A stretch of 64,000 nucleotides of DNA from Planctomyces sp. SH-PL62 (GTDB lineage: Bacteria; Planctomycetota; Planctomycetia; Isosphaerales; Isosphaeraceae). The stretch spans positions 1 to 64,000 of the forward strand of contig NZ_CP011275.1 in the NCBI RefSeq assembly GCF_001610895.1. The letters are read 5' to 3'. Made by a program: the position numbers and the translations under genes. The notes under the pieces are model-generated. The model saw only the letters and a list, made by a program, of their open reading frames with translations. It searched no databases and was not told the DNA's origin. Shown piece by piece: positions 1 through 7,979 of this stretch. Numbering within the stretch: position 1 is the stretch's first letter; the number at the start of each line of letters is the position of its first letter.

Positions 1-351
1 AAAGTGGACGTCGAGACCGTCGAGCTTCAAGGCGTCTTCCAGCCCTAGGATGCAGGATACGGCCTGCTCGCAGAGATTCCGACGCTCGGCGAACCACCTG
101 CTCTTGCTCGCTTTGGCCGAGAGGTCCGCCTCGATGTCGGCCTTGAGGCGGTCGGGATCTCTGTTCGCATCGGACAGGTAGCCGGCCGCGGCTCGCTGCG
201 CCGGGTCGTAGCGAGCCCCGATGAACTCGGCTGGGTATTTCGCCTGCTTCAGGATCGAGCGACGGCGGACGAAACTCGCCACCATGAACTCGCCCAGCAG
301 GTTGAGCGAAACCTGGGGAGAATGCCGCACCTTTTGACGCTGGGAGCGCAT
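1..351 (-). CDS. Hypothetical protein, C-terminus cut by window edge
   Basis: The minus strand reads openly from an ATG at 351 to base 1, giving the first 117 residues of a longer protein. The start is supported by an AAAGGAG ribosome binding site about five bases upstream. The visible part is basic and helical (an FVRRRSILKQAKYP stretch followed by charged helices) with no catalytic motif I recognise. It follows the Cys-cluster gene on the same strand after a gap of about 60 bases, so it is probably the last visible member of the 0-3.4 kb cassette. Function unknown. Confidence 0.65.
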   Translation of the reverse strand, partial: MRSQRQKVRHSPQVSLNLLGEFMVASFVRRRSILKQAKYPAEFIGARYDPAQRAAAGYLSDANRDPDRLKADIEADLSAKASKSRWFAERRNLCEQAVSCILGLEDALKLDGLDVHF

Positions 352-409
352 GCCGACTCCTTTCATCCGAGACAAGGACGGGACGTCATCGCGGAGTGGG
401 ACCGCGGCT

Positions 410-1570
410 TCAAACGGCCTGGGCCGCAGGAACGGCGATTCGGCTTGAAGACGGCGGAGCATCCTGGAACAACCTGGGCCGACTCCGCTCGAACGAGGCC
501 CGTTGCTCGATCCAGGGGGCGTACCGACGTACGTTGTGATCGAGGATGTTGTCGATCCCCTGGCCGATGAGGCTCCAAGTCTCGCGCCACGGGCTCCTGC
601 CCGCCGCAGGGTCGAACAACCGTCGCCGGGTCGTCTTCGCGAACGGCACGGAGTCGATCAGGGTGAAGGTCTCGAATCGCGAGGCGACATACTCGACGAA
701 CTGGGCGCCGCCGATGACGATCGGATGCAGCTTGCGCCCGAGATCCTGTTGCAGATCGGCGAGCGATTCGATCGAGAGGCGCCCCTGCGTCCGGTTCTTG
801 TTCCCGGTCTGGAATTCCTTCGCGACGTAGAGCACCGTCTCGTTGTCGGACAGGTAGCTCCTCCAGAAGTCCCAATCCCCCCGGGCCACTGCGCTCAGAT
901 GAGGCGCGACGTTCAGGCCGGATTCGACCATGCTCTCGATGCTGAGGAGCTGCCGCCGTCGGTTGTAGAGGTGCTCCGACCTGGGCACGTTCAGCACATG
1001 CGAGAAATTGGGAGCGACGATCAGCGAGACGCCGAGGGCGGCCAACTGACCGGCGGCGTCGTCCCTGTCGCCGTACTGCCAGTAGCGCTCAAGGAGGGGG
1101 TCACGAGCCGTGCCGCGCAGGATCACCCGGGCGTCCTCCGCGACCCCGAACGCCGCGCGGAGTTCCTTGGGATCGTCCGTCAGCGCCCGATAGCGCTTGC
1201 CCTTCACCCGAATGACGCGATAGGTGCTCAGCGCGATCGCCGGATAGTCGAGCGCGCCGTAACGATCCTTCTTGTGGTCGACGACCGGGACGTACTGCGG
1301 CAGCTCGGCCGATCGCTGGGCGAGCGGCTTTAGGTCGTCGAACCTCAGACCACCCACTTCTTCCAAGCGACGCATGAAATCGGGGTTGTTGTTGGGGCAG
1401 ATTCGCTTGCAGTCGGTCTTACCGCCGCAGCAATTGAGGTTGAAGCAATTCATCAGCGCCCGACTGGGCTGGATTCCGCCGCACGCCTCCAGGAGGAAGC
1501 AGATGCGGCATGCCGCCGAGACGACGCCGTGCGGACGCAGTTCATCCCTCAGCTTGGCTGGATCGCGCAT
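410..1570 (-). CDS. Cys-cluster protein with a DUF4417/TGT-like barrel
   Basis: A 386-residue protein. The N-terminus has eight cysteines in 38 residues (C21, C24, C30, C42, C47, C48, C54, C58), which suggests an Fe-S or zinc cluster. The middle and C-terminal parts look like an alternating beta/alpha barrel, with segments such as LIVAPNFSHV, GLNVAPHLSAVARGDWDF and LHPIVIGGAQFVEY. This pattern resembles DUF4417-type and tRNA-guanine-transglycosylase-like barrels, but the match is from general appearance only. Its ATG overlaps the stop of the upstream gene (TAATG), so translation is probably coupled. It is the fourth gene of a cassette with a GHKL ATPase and a STAS-like protein. Possible roles are nucleic acid base modification or redox sensing; neither is shown by the sequence. 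Confidence 0.7.
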   Translation of the reverse strand: MRDPAKLRDELRPHGVVSAACRICFLLEACGGIQPSRALMNCFNLNCCGGKTDCKRICPNNNPDFMRRLEEVGGLRFDDLKPLAQRSAELPQYVPVVDHKKDRYGALDYPAIALSTYRVIRVKGKRYRALTDDPKELRAAFGVAEDARVILRGTARDPLLERYWQYGDRDDAAGQLAALGVSLIVAPNFSHVLNVPRSEHLYNRRRQLLSIESMVESGLNVAPHLSAVARGDWDFWRSYLSDNETVLYVAKEFQTGNKNRTQGRLSIESLADLQQDLGRKLHPIVIGGAQFVEYVASRFETFTLIDSVPFAKTTRRRLFDPAAGRSPWRETWSLIGQGIDNILDHNVRRYAPWIEQRASFERSRPRLFQDAPPSSSRIAVPAAQAV

Positions 1571-1935
1571 TAGCCCTCCACGATGACGCCCTTGCCGCAG
1601 CCCGAGAGCGGCGAATACTCCTTGATGCGAATGGAGACGACGCCAGGATCGCCCGGCTCGCGCAGGCCCTTCGAGAGGTGCTTTTCGCCTTCACCCTCGA
1701 TCCGGCCGACGACGCGAGGCCCCTGGGCAACATGGATCCGCTCGCCGTCGCGCGAGACGACGGCGAAATAGGAATCGCCGTCCTTCGGATCCACGCCGTC
1801 CTCGAAGCGGATCGTGTACTCGATGTCCGTGATCTCGGGACGCTCGAACAGCGAGCGGCGCTTGACCTCCTCGCGGGCGATGTTGCGGCGGCGCTCGAAG
1901 TTCTTCACCTGCTCTTCGAGGAAGTTCTCACCCAT
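1570..1935 (-). CDS. Small conserved-looking hypothetical protein
   Basis: A 121-residue protein with a charged N-terminal helix (LEEQVKNFERRRNIAREEVKRR) followed by a beta-rich part (ITDIEYTIRFEDG, DSYFAVVSRDGERIHV). I recognise no family. It overlaps the upstream STAS-like gene by eight bases (ATGGGTGA) and its stop overlaps the start of the Cys-cluster gene. This spacing makes it a genuine gene in a translationally coupled operon. It may be an adaptor between the regulatory pair (ATPase and STAS) and the barrel protein; that is inference from position only. Confidence 0.65.
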   Translation of the reverse strand: MGENFLEEQVKNFERRRNIAREEVKRRSLFERPEITDIEYTIRFEDGVDPKDGDSYFAVVSRDGERIHVAQGPRVVGRIEGEGEKHLSKGLREPGDPGVVSIRIKEYSPLSGCGKGVIVEG

Positions 1936-2491
1936 CGATCGAGATCTCCGGCACGATAGGACGATAAATCTGCTCGCGACCTTGCTTCCGCCGTTTCAGG
2001 ATGCGTTTCCTCTCGTAGAGATCTCTCAGACGGTTGTTCCAGGCCGTGGCCTTCGTCTCGGGATGTTCGCGTTCCAGGGCCGCCCCGGTCGCCTCTCCGA
2101 GCTTTATCACAGCGGCCAAGGTCTCCCGCTGCCCGGGGTCAAGATGCCCGACCAACGTCGCGCGGCTCGGCGACTTTGCGCCGGTTGCGACCAAGAACAC
2201 CGTGTGGGCGTGGCCCGAGACGTAACGCAGCTCTTCGAGATGTTCGGCGGTGAGCCCCACGAGCACGAAGAACAGCTCGATCTCAGGCGTCCCACCCCAC
2301 CGCACGAGTTGGAGCAGCATCGCGCTGATCCAGGACCCGGTGAGTACGTCCACGCCCGAGAAGTCGAGGAGCACCGTCTCGCCGAGGCTAACGCCGCTCA
2401 GGGCCTGGCAGACCCGGCCGAAATGCCGGGTCCCCCGTGGCTGCCCCTGAAACCGTGTCTCGTCCAACAACTTCACGAGTTCGATCCGCAT
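1928..2491 (-). CDS. STAS-like (DUF4325-type) protein
   Basis: 187 residues from ATG 2491, which has a GAGG site seven bases upstream; an ATG at 2515 would add eight residues. The N-terminal 80 residues read as a STAS-like fold with a strand-turn-helix (ETVLLDFSGVDVLTGSWISA) like anti-sigma-factor antagonists. Proteins of the DUF4325 STAS-like type are commonly encoded next to GHKL ATPases, as here. The C-terminal 60 residues are basic and helical (RLRDLYERKRILKRRKQGRE). Expected role: switching partner of the neighbouring ATPase, as in partner-switching regulation. No phospho-acceptor serine can be assigned with confidence. Confidence 0.7.
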   Translation of the reverse strand: MRIELVKLLDETRFQGQPRGTRHFGRVCQALSGVSLGETVLLDFSGVDVLTGSWISAMLLQLVRWGGTPEIELFFVLVGLTAEHLEELRYVSGHAHTVFLVATGAKSPSRATLVGHLDPGQRETLAAVIKLGEATGAALEREHPETKATAWNNRLRDLYERKRILKRRKQGREQIYRPIVPEISIDG

Positions 2492-2578
2492 TTCAATCCT
2501 CACGTTTCTTAGCATGTCATACTAAGAATATAGCCGGGATCTGCTCGCGGCAAGTGAAGGCCGATGGATTTTTCCGGT

Positions 2579-3421
2579 TTATCCCGTCCCCCGCTGCCGG
2601 ATACGGCAGCAGACGGTCACCTGAAATCCTGGCAGGGCTGGAGGAAACCAAGCCGTCCCTCGGTCGGCATCGAGATCGACGCCGTTCATCTGGATGCCCC
2701 CCGCCCCGCTGCGGAAGCGCAGGACCCCGTCACAGGCGAGGAGCGCCTTGAAGACCTCGCGGAATCCGAACCCGCGCTCGCCGGGGCTGATGCTGCTCTC
2801 CCCGTCGTGCAACGCGCGGCGGATGGCGTCGTGATGCTCGTTGATATCGCGATAGTTCGGATGCCGTTTGAGGCTCCGCAGGACGCCGATCCCGACATCG
2901 ACGACGCAGAAGAGCGACCGACCGGATTCCACCTGGAAGCCGACGAGAACGGGGATCGGGGAGGCGGCATGGGTCAGGGCGTTGGCCGCCATCTCATGGA
3001 GGGCGACCGAAAGTTGGCTCGCGACCTTCGCCGAAAACCCTCCTCGCCTCGATGAAGCATCGTAGGTCGTCTCGAATCGCTTCCAGTTCGCCTCCTCCAA
3101 TTGCTCCTCGTCTCTCAGGACGAAGAATCCATAGGGGCGAGGATCGAGCCGATCCCACGTGCGGTTGTCCGCGCCGCTCGTCCTGACGCCGAGCGCCGAG
3201 TTGACCTCCCCCAATGCTTGCCCGAGGTCGGACGAACAGACCGTAAGAGGTAGATCGGGGAGGGCCGCTTCAGGAAAGGCCCAACGGAGGCACCCGTACT
3301 CCAGCGCGGCCGGCAAGGTCGCCCGGCGCATCTCGCGAATAAACGCATCGACCGGCCGCCCATGATTCAGGGCGAGCTGGATGTGCTCTACATCGCCTAC
3401 AGTAAGCAAGCCGTCCGGCAT
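2579..3421 (-). CDS. GHKL (HATPase_c) ATP-binding protein
   Basis: 280 residues from ATG 3421; an upstream TTG at 3451 is open in frame but lacks a ribosome binding site. The C-terminal half has Bergerat-fold motifs: N box LHEMAANALTHA, G1-like VDVGIGV and a glycine-rich GERGFGF lid. The N-terminal half has no recognised sensor domain and no histidine-kinase dimerisation helix, so this is closer to anti-sigma or stand-alone GHKL ATPases than to a sensor kinase. It is the first gene of the cassette and lies 87 bases before the STAS-like gene. It probably acts with that protein. Confidence 0.75.
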   Translation of the reverse strand: MPDGLLTVGDVEHIQLALNHGRPVDAFIREMRRATLPAALEYGCLRWAFPEAALPDLPLTVCSSDLGQALGEVNSALGVRTSGADNRTWDRLDPRPYGFFVLRDEEQLEEANWKRFETTYDASSRRGGFSAKVASQLSVALHEMAANALTHAASPIPVLVGFQVESGRSLFCVVDVGIGVLRSLKRHPNYRDINEHHDAIRRALHDGESSISPGERGFGFREVFKALLACDGVLRFRSGAGGIQMNGVDLDADRGTAWFPPALPGFQVTVCCRIRQRGTG

Positions 3422-4191
3422 GTCGAAGCTCGGATTCTGCTTGGGACGCAAAAATTCATCGCGGCAACCACAACCATACAGGCCGCCGCGCTTTCTGTGT
3501 CACGCGAACAGTTCGTCCGAGTCCGCCTCCTCGATTTACAGCCCTCCTGGGTAATTCCCCGGGCCCACATCACTTCGGGGCCCCGACCCTGGGGAGCTGA
3601 TTCCGGAGTCCATCGTGGAGTTCGTCGACGCTGGGGCATCGACGAACTCCTGAACCGCGATCCGGGGTTTCGCGTCCTCCCGACCGCGGGCGATTCGATC
3701 GATGTCGGGGGGCGGTTCCGATTCAACTTGCAAGGCCCCTCGGAAGGATCCCATCGAGGACGCCTACGAGGTCCTGATACGATTCCCGATGAGCTTCCCG
3801 AATCGGGATTCCGGTCGCCTTCGAGCAGTGCGGTCGCATCACACGCAGCCCGACAATTCTCTTTGCTTGGGGGCCGAACCGAGCTTCGGCTCAAGCTCGG
3901 TGCCGGCTCGACGCTCGACCGCTTCGTAGAGGAGACCCTCTATAACCGAGCTCCCGCCGCGGCGGCTCCTGCAGGAGAAGCTCCACGAGTCGGCGCTCCG
4001 CGCGAAGGCCCGGCTCGAGGTGCGCGAGGTCGAGCGGGGCTCATGCGGGGGCACGACTGGCGGGCCCGGTCGGCTCGAAGGGGGGCTTTCGGCTAGGGGG
4101 TACATCGATCGGCAGGCCAACCGCCGGAGGCGCCTGCCAGGCCTTTGGGGAGATCTCGGATGCAGGTCGGCGTGGCCAGGCAACCGGGGGC
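3422..4191. other. Region without a confident gene
   Basis: No open frame here has convincing start, ribosome binding site and codon pattern. A stretch near 3945-4040 reads as a helical fragment on the plus strand (PRRLLQEKLHESALRAKARL) and may be gene debris. The bases just upstream of 3421 should hold the promoter of the ATPase/STAS cassette. Two inverted repeats occur here, at 3617-3650 and 3878-3901. Confidence 0.4.
3617..3650. repeat. 12-bp perfect inverted repeat
   Basis: GGAGTTCGTCGA at 3617-3628 and its exact complement at 3639-3650 enclose a 10-base loop. No T-tract follows on either strand, so it is not a classical terminator. It lies about 200 bases upstream of the ATPase/STAS cassette. 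A regulator-binding site or a recombination scar are both possible. Confidence 0.45.
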
Positions 4192-4540
4192 TTACACTGC
4201 CAGCGTCGCGGAGCGGGATTCCGAGATGGGCCGGCCCTCGTCCACACTCGTGCGGGTGATACGCTCGAGGCGTACGAGCCTTCCGTAGTATGCCTGGATC
4301 GAATCGAGCCCTTCACGGGTCACGACTACCATGAAACCTTCGCCCTCGAGGTCATTGTCGGGCGGGGCCGTCTCGATCGGCCCGTCGACCCACCATCGCG
4401 TCTCCGCCATCAGCGTGCCGCCCGCGTCGACCCACCGGAAAAGGCCGGAGCCGTCGTTCTTCCACCTCCACTACAAACTCGGGCAGGGCCCTGGAGATCT
4501 CGCGGAGGTCGTCCGCGTTCGGGGCAGACTCCGCCAGGGT
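4192..4540 (-). pseudogene. Truncated, frameshifted gene fragment
   Basis: From 4410 down to 4192 one frame reads a plausible C-terminal part (TRWWVDGPIETAPPDND ... GFMVVVTREGLDSIQAYY). The preceding part is in a different frame (ESAPNADDLREISRALPEFV), with the switch near 4455-4465. The 5' end stops close to the IS630-type transposase, so the element probably truncated the gene. Family unknown. Confidence 0.45.
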
Positions 4541-4559
4541 TCATTCTTTGTACATCGGT

Positions 4560-5337
4560 TTACCCCGGCATGGCATACAGCCCTGAATGCCTGAACCAGC
4601 CTGCGATATCCTTGGCCGTGACCTGATCGAGGGAGTCGGCCAGCGCCTGGTGCAACGCCGGGATGGTCCGCGCGGCGGCGCGACGCAGCCGCCCCTTGAT
4701 CTTCGACCACATCTCCTCGATCGGGTTGTAGTCGGGGCTGTACGGCGGCAGCCGGACCTCCTTCTCGACGGCCGCCTCGGCGGCCGGGGAGTCGTGGACG
4801 CGGAGGTCGTCCCTCACCACCACGTCGCCGGGACGGAGGTGGGGCACCAGCACGTCCCGGACGTACGTCCGGGACGCCGGTTCGTCCATCGCGCCGGGGA
4901 AGGCCGAAGAGCCGCGCAGCCCGTCGAGGCCCAGCGCCGAGACGACCGTCGTCGTCGACCAAGACTTCGGGGCCGAGCCCTCGACCCGACGCCCCCTCGG
5001 GGCCCAGCCGCGGGTCGGCGTCATCGACGCGTCGACGCCGGCCTCGTCCAGGAAAACCAGCCGTTTCGCGTCGAGCCGCCTCGCCTTGCGGCGGAACTTC
5101 CGGCGGGCCTCCTTCACTTCGGGACGGTCTCGTTCGGTCGCGTGCAGCGACTTCTTCTTGCGCGTCCAGCCGAACCGCCGCAGCGTCCGCCAGATGGTCG
5201 TGATCGTGCAGTCGAAGCCGCCCGACTCCTTGATCTGTTTCAGGGTGGCGTCGGGGCGCCCCCGCACCAGGTCGAACAGGCGGATGCGGCTGATGCTGCA
5301 TCGCCTCCACCCCTCGGGCGTCGACCCGGAGTTCCAC
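4560..5337 (-). pseudogene. IS630-family transposase, N-terminally short
   Basis: The catalytic half of an IS630 (DDE_3) transposase is complete: LVFLDEAGVDASM gives the first Asp, VVVRDDLRVHD the second, and YSPDYNPIEEMWSKIK the acidic final motif with the usual YSP.NPIE signature. The second helix-turn-helix part (TLKQIKESGG.DCTITTIWRTLRRFGW) is present. The first helix-turn-helix of full IS630 proteins (usually about 340 residues) is missing: the frame closes at a TAG just upstream of 5337, and a GTG at 5267 is the best remaining start. I could not find a convincing pair of terminal inverted repeats. It is probably a truncated, inactive copy that damaged the gene at 4192-4540. Confidence 0.75.
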
Positions 5338-5543
5338 TATTCACACCCAAAGGCGGCGTAATTCCACTTATGGGACAGACTCTGACGCGAGCGGCGCAAG
5401 TTATTTCCTTTAGATATCCTCGGGACAGGCCACAAAAGAGTAGTGAGGCTCATGAGGCGAGGCCGGTGCCGGCCCCTCGACCCTGGGCTTGCGGGATGGT
5501 CCTTTCGAGGGAAGCCGCCGAAGGCGGTCGGGAGGACTTCCCG

Positions 5544-5880
5544 ATGGATTTCCCGATCGCCGAACTGCTCGACGAGCAGGTCGGCGACCCGCCTCGCCGC
5601 CGGCCGTGTTCACGAGCGGGTCAGCCAACAGAGCCCGAAATCGACGTGGGCTCGCGACGACGACGGCGACGGCGTCCGCGAGGTCTAATGCAACTCGATG
5701 GAGGGCGTGTGGACCGGCCTGCGGAACTTCATCCGCCCGTTCCGCGGCGTGAGCGAGTGACGGCTCGACCTGTACGTGGCCGTCTTCCAGTGGGCCCAAG
5801 ACTCCAAACGAGCCACCGACGAATTCCTCAGGATCCTGCTCGGCAGGCCCCCAGCACCGGCCTCGCCTTATGAGCCGACG
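5544..5880 (+). pseudogene. ISXO2/IS1595-like transposase remnant
   Basis: The ATG at 5544 opens with MDFPIAELLDEQ, the usual beginning of ISXO2-like (IS1595) transposases. From 5699 the C-terminal end resumes (MEGVWTGLRNFIRPFRGVSE, then a TGA stop, then LDLYVAVFQWAQDSKRATDE). The zinc ribbon and most of the catalytic domain between them are gone. An internal deletion plus a stop codon make this a dead remnant. Assignment rests on memory of the family's terminal motifs. Confidence 0.6.
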
Positions 5881-5883
5881 ATG

Positions 5884-7566
5884 TCATCGGATGCCGAGGC
5901 TTTTCGCCGTTTCCGGGTCGATGGCGCGGATCGCCGCTGCGACTTCGGACTTGTCCAGCGGGAGGTCGCCCTTGAAGACTTCGATGAGGATGGGCAAGGT
6001 CGACCGGGCCGGCGGCCCGATATTCCTCAACACGGCTGCCGCGAGGCCGTCCGAGGGGTCGCGCCGCAGGACTTCGGCGATCGCAGGGGCGGCTGCGGCG
6101 GCCCCGGGGCCCATCGGACTCAGGGCGCCGAGGGCCGAACTCCTGGCGTATTCGGATCCGCCTTGCAACTCCTTGACGAGGGCCTCGATCCCCTTCTCGC
6201 CCCCCGTGATCCGCCAAATCGCCTCGTTCGCGTGGGCGCGGAGCATGTCCTCGCCGGAATGGGCGGAGATCCGCTGCAGCGGTTCGACCGCCTCCGCCGC
6301 CGCGGGGCCGATCCGGCCCAGCACCCGCACGACCTTGTAGAGAGCTGAATCGTTCTCCGCGGAGAGTTGCTGGCTTAACGTCGGGACGGCTTCCGCCGCC
6401 GACGGCCCAATCTCGGCGAGGGCGTCGAGGGCGGCGTAACGTAGGGCCAGGTCGCGGGGGTCGGTCATGCCGGCGGAACTGAGCAAGACCGGGATGATGC
6501 GGCGGTCCTGCGCGATCCGCCAGCAGGCGAGGGCGGCCACGACGCGGTCGGCCGCACGGGCCGAAGTGGACATCCGGGAGAGCTTCGGGACGGCGACCCC
6601 GGCCTTTGGGCCGATCCTGCCCAATGCCGCGGCGGCCGTCCAGCGGATGCCGTCAACGGGGTCGTCGAGGCCTTCGATCAAGGCGGGCACGGCGCCCGGG
6701 CCGATGGAGGCGAGGGAGACGGCCCAGGGCAGCATCGCCGGGGAGGCCGCAGTCGACCTCCGCAGCATCGCCGGTACGGCGGCTACGGACGGCGGGCCGA
6801 TCCTGCCGAGTGCGTTGAGCGCCGATTCGTGGTCGGCGGGGTTTTCACCCTCGAGCAACCTGATCAAGGCAGAGACGGCCGACTCCGCCGCAGGGCCCAT
6901 GAGGCCGAGATGAAACGCCGCCTGACCCCTTACGAACTCCGTGCGGTCGGCCAGCGCCTCGATCAGGATCGACGCGGCGTCGGGACGACCCGAGATCGAC
7001 CAGAGGACGGAGGCGGCCTGGATGCGGGTCGAGACGTCGTGGTCATGGGTCAATTCCTCGATCCGGCCGAGGGCCCCGCGCGCCTCGGGCCCCATGAGGC
7101 CGAGGGCGTGGATGCTCTCGCGGCGGACGCTTCCGGGCCGCTCGCGGGTCGCCTCGACGAGCAGCGGGACGACCGAGGGGCCCAACTGCGCGATGGCACC
7201 TGCGATCAGGCCCGGCTGGAAGCCGTCCGCGCGTCGCATTGCGTCGAACATCGCCTGGGCCGACCCGGCCGCCGCCGGCCCGACCTTGCCCAGCGACACG
7301 GCGGCTTCGCAACGGATCCAACTCTCTCGATCGGAGAGGGCCCGGGTCAACTCGGGGACCGACGGTGCCGCTCCGGGGCCGATCGCGCCCAGGGCCTTGA
7401 TCGCCGCTAGACGGCGGGCCGGGTCAGGGTCGTCGAGCTGCAAGGTCCAAGATTGAAGGTTACGCCCCGCGTAGGAAGGATGGCCTGTGGACTTCACCAT
7501 TCCGACACCGGGATCATCAACCTGCCGAGGCAGCTGGGCGAGGAGGGACCACAGCAGGATTAACAT
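5884..7566 (-). CDS. Secreted HEAT-repeat protein
   Basis: 560 residues from ATG 7566, chosen because GGAG lies eight bases upstream; an ATG at 7578 is also in frame. The first 12 residues (MLILLWSLLAQL) look like a short signal peptide. The rest is a run of about a dozen HEAT-type helical pairs of 35-40 residues, with recurring signatures such as LGAIGPGAAPSVPELTRAL, LGKVGPAAAGS and LGRIGPPSVAAVPAM. HEAT solenoids are protein-binding scaffolds and are abundant in planctomycetes. No enzymatic domain is visible. It lies upstream of nothing co-directional on its own side and is probably monocistronic. Confidence 0.8.
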   Translation of the reverse strand: MLILLWSLLAQLPRQVDDPGVGMVKSTGHPSYAGRNLQSWTLQLDDPDPARRLAAIKALGAIGPGAAPSVPELTRALSDRESWIRCEAAVSLGKVGPAAAGSAQAMFDAMRRADGFQPGLIAGAIAQLGPSVVPLLVEATRERPGSVRRESIHALGLMGPEARGALGRIEELTHDHDVSTRIQAASVLWSISGRPDAASILIEALADRTEFVRGQAAFHLGLMGPAAESAVSALIRLLEGENPADHESALNALGRIGPPSVAAVPAMLRRSTAASPAMLPWAVSLASIGPGAVPALIEGLDDPVDGIRWTAAAALGRIGPKAGVAVPKLSRMSTSARAADRVVAALACWRIAQDRRIIPVLLSSAGMTDPRDLALRYAALDALAEIGPSAAEAVPTLSQQLSAENDSALYKVVRVLGRIGPAAAEAVEPLQRISAHSGEDMLRAHANEAIWRITGGEKGIEALVKELQGGSEYARSSALGALSPMGPGAAAAAPAIAEVLRRDPSDGLAAAVLRNIGPPARSTLPILIEVFKGDLPLDKSEVAAAIRAIDPETAKSLGIR

Positions 7567-7979
7567 AATAATCTCCATTTATGATGCCCCATGATTTCAC
7601 GAGGGACTTGGGGATGGGGAAGCGGGGCACTGCTAGGCCGCCCAAGGCGGCTATTGCTCGACTATCGTCGTCATGGCAGGATCCAAATATCCACGGTTGC
7701 TCTTCTGAATCGTTCGCCGGACGACCGTGGTCAGCCTGCCGTAGGCGGAAAAGCGGTCCGAACCCCCACGTTCCCGTTACTTGGACGATCACCGGTCTGG
7801 CCGCAAGTCAAGGTGCGTTGCATAGCCGATGAGGGCGAGCAGCGGACCCGGATGCCGGAGCGGACGCTGTCTGCCGCTCCGGCATCGTGGCTCCACGACG
7901 AACGTTCCGCCTCCGTCAGATTAAGTTAGTACATTGTCCACTCGCAAGACATCACTCGGCTTGATCGGCGAACCCAGGG
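7567..7979. other. Intergenic region
   Basis: I see no supported gene between the HEAT-repeat gene and the 3' end of the giant fibronectin gene. The part next to 7566 should contain the HEAT gene promoter, and the part next to 7980 the end of the giant transcript. No strong terminator hairpin is evident. Confidence 0.4.
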
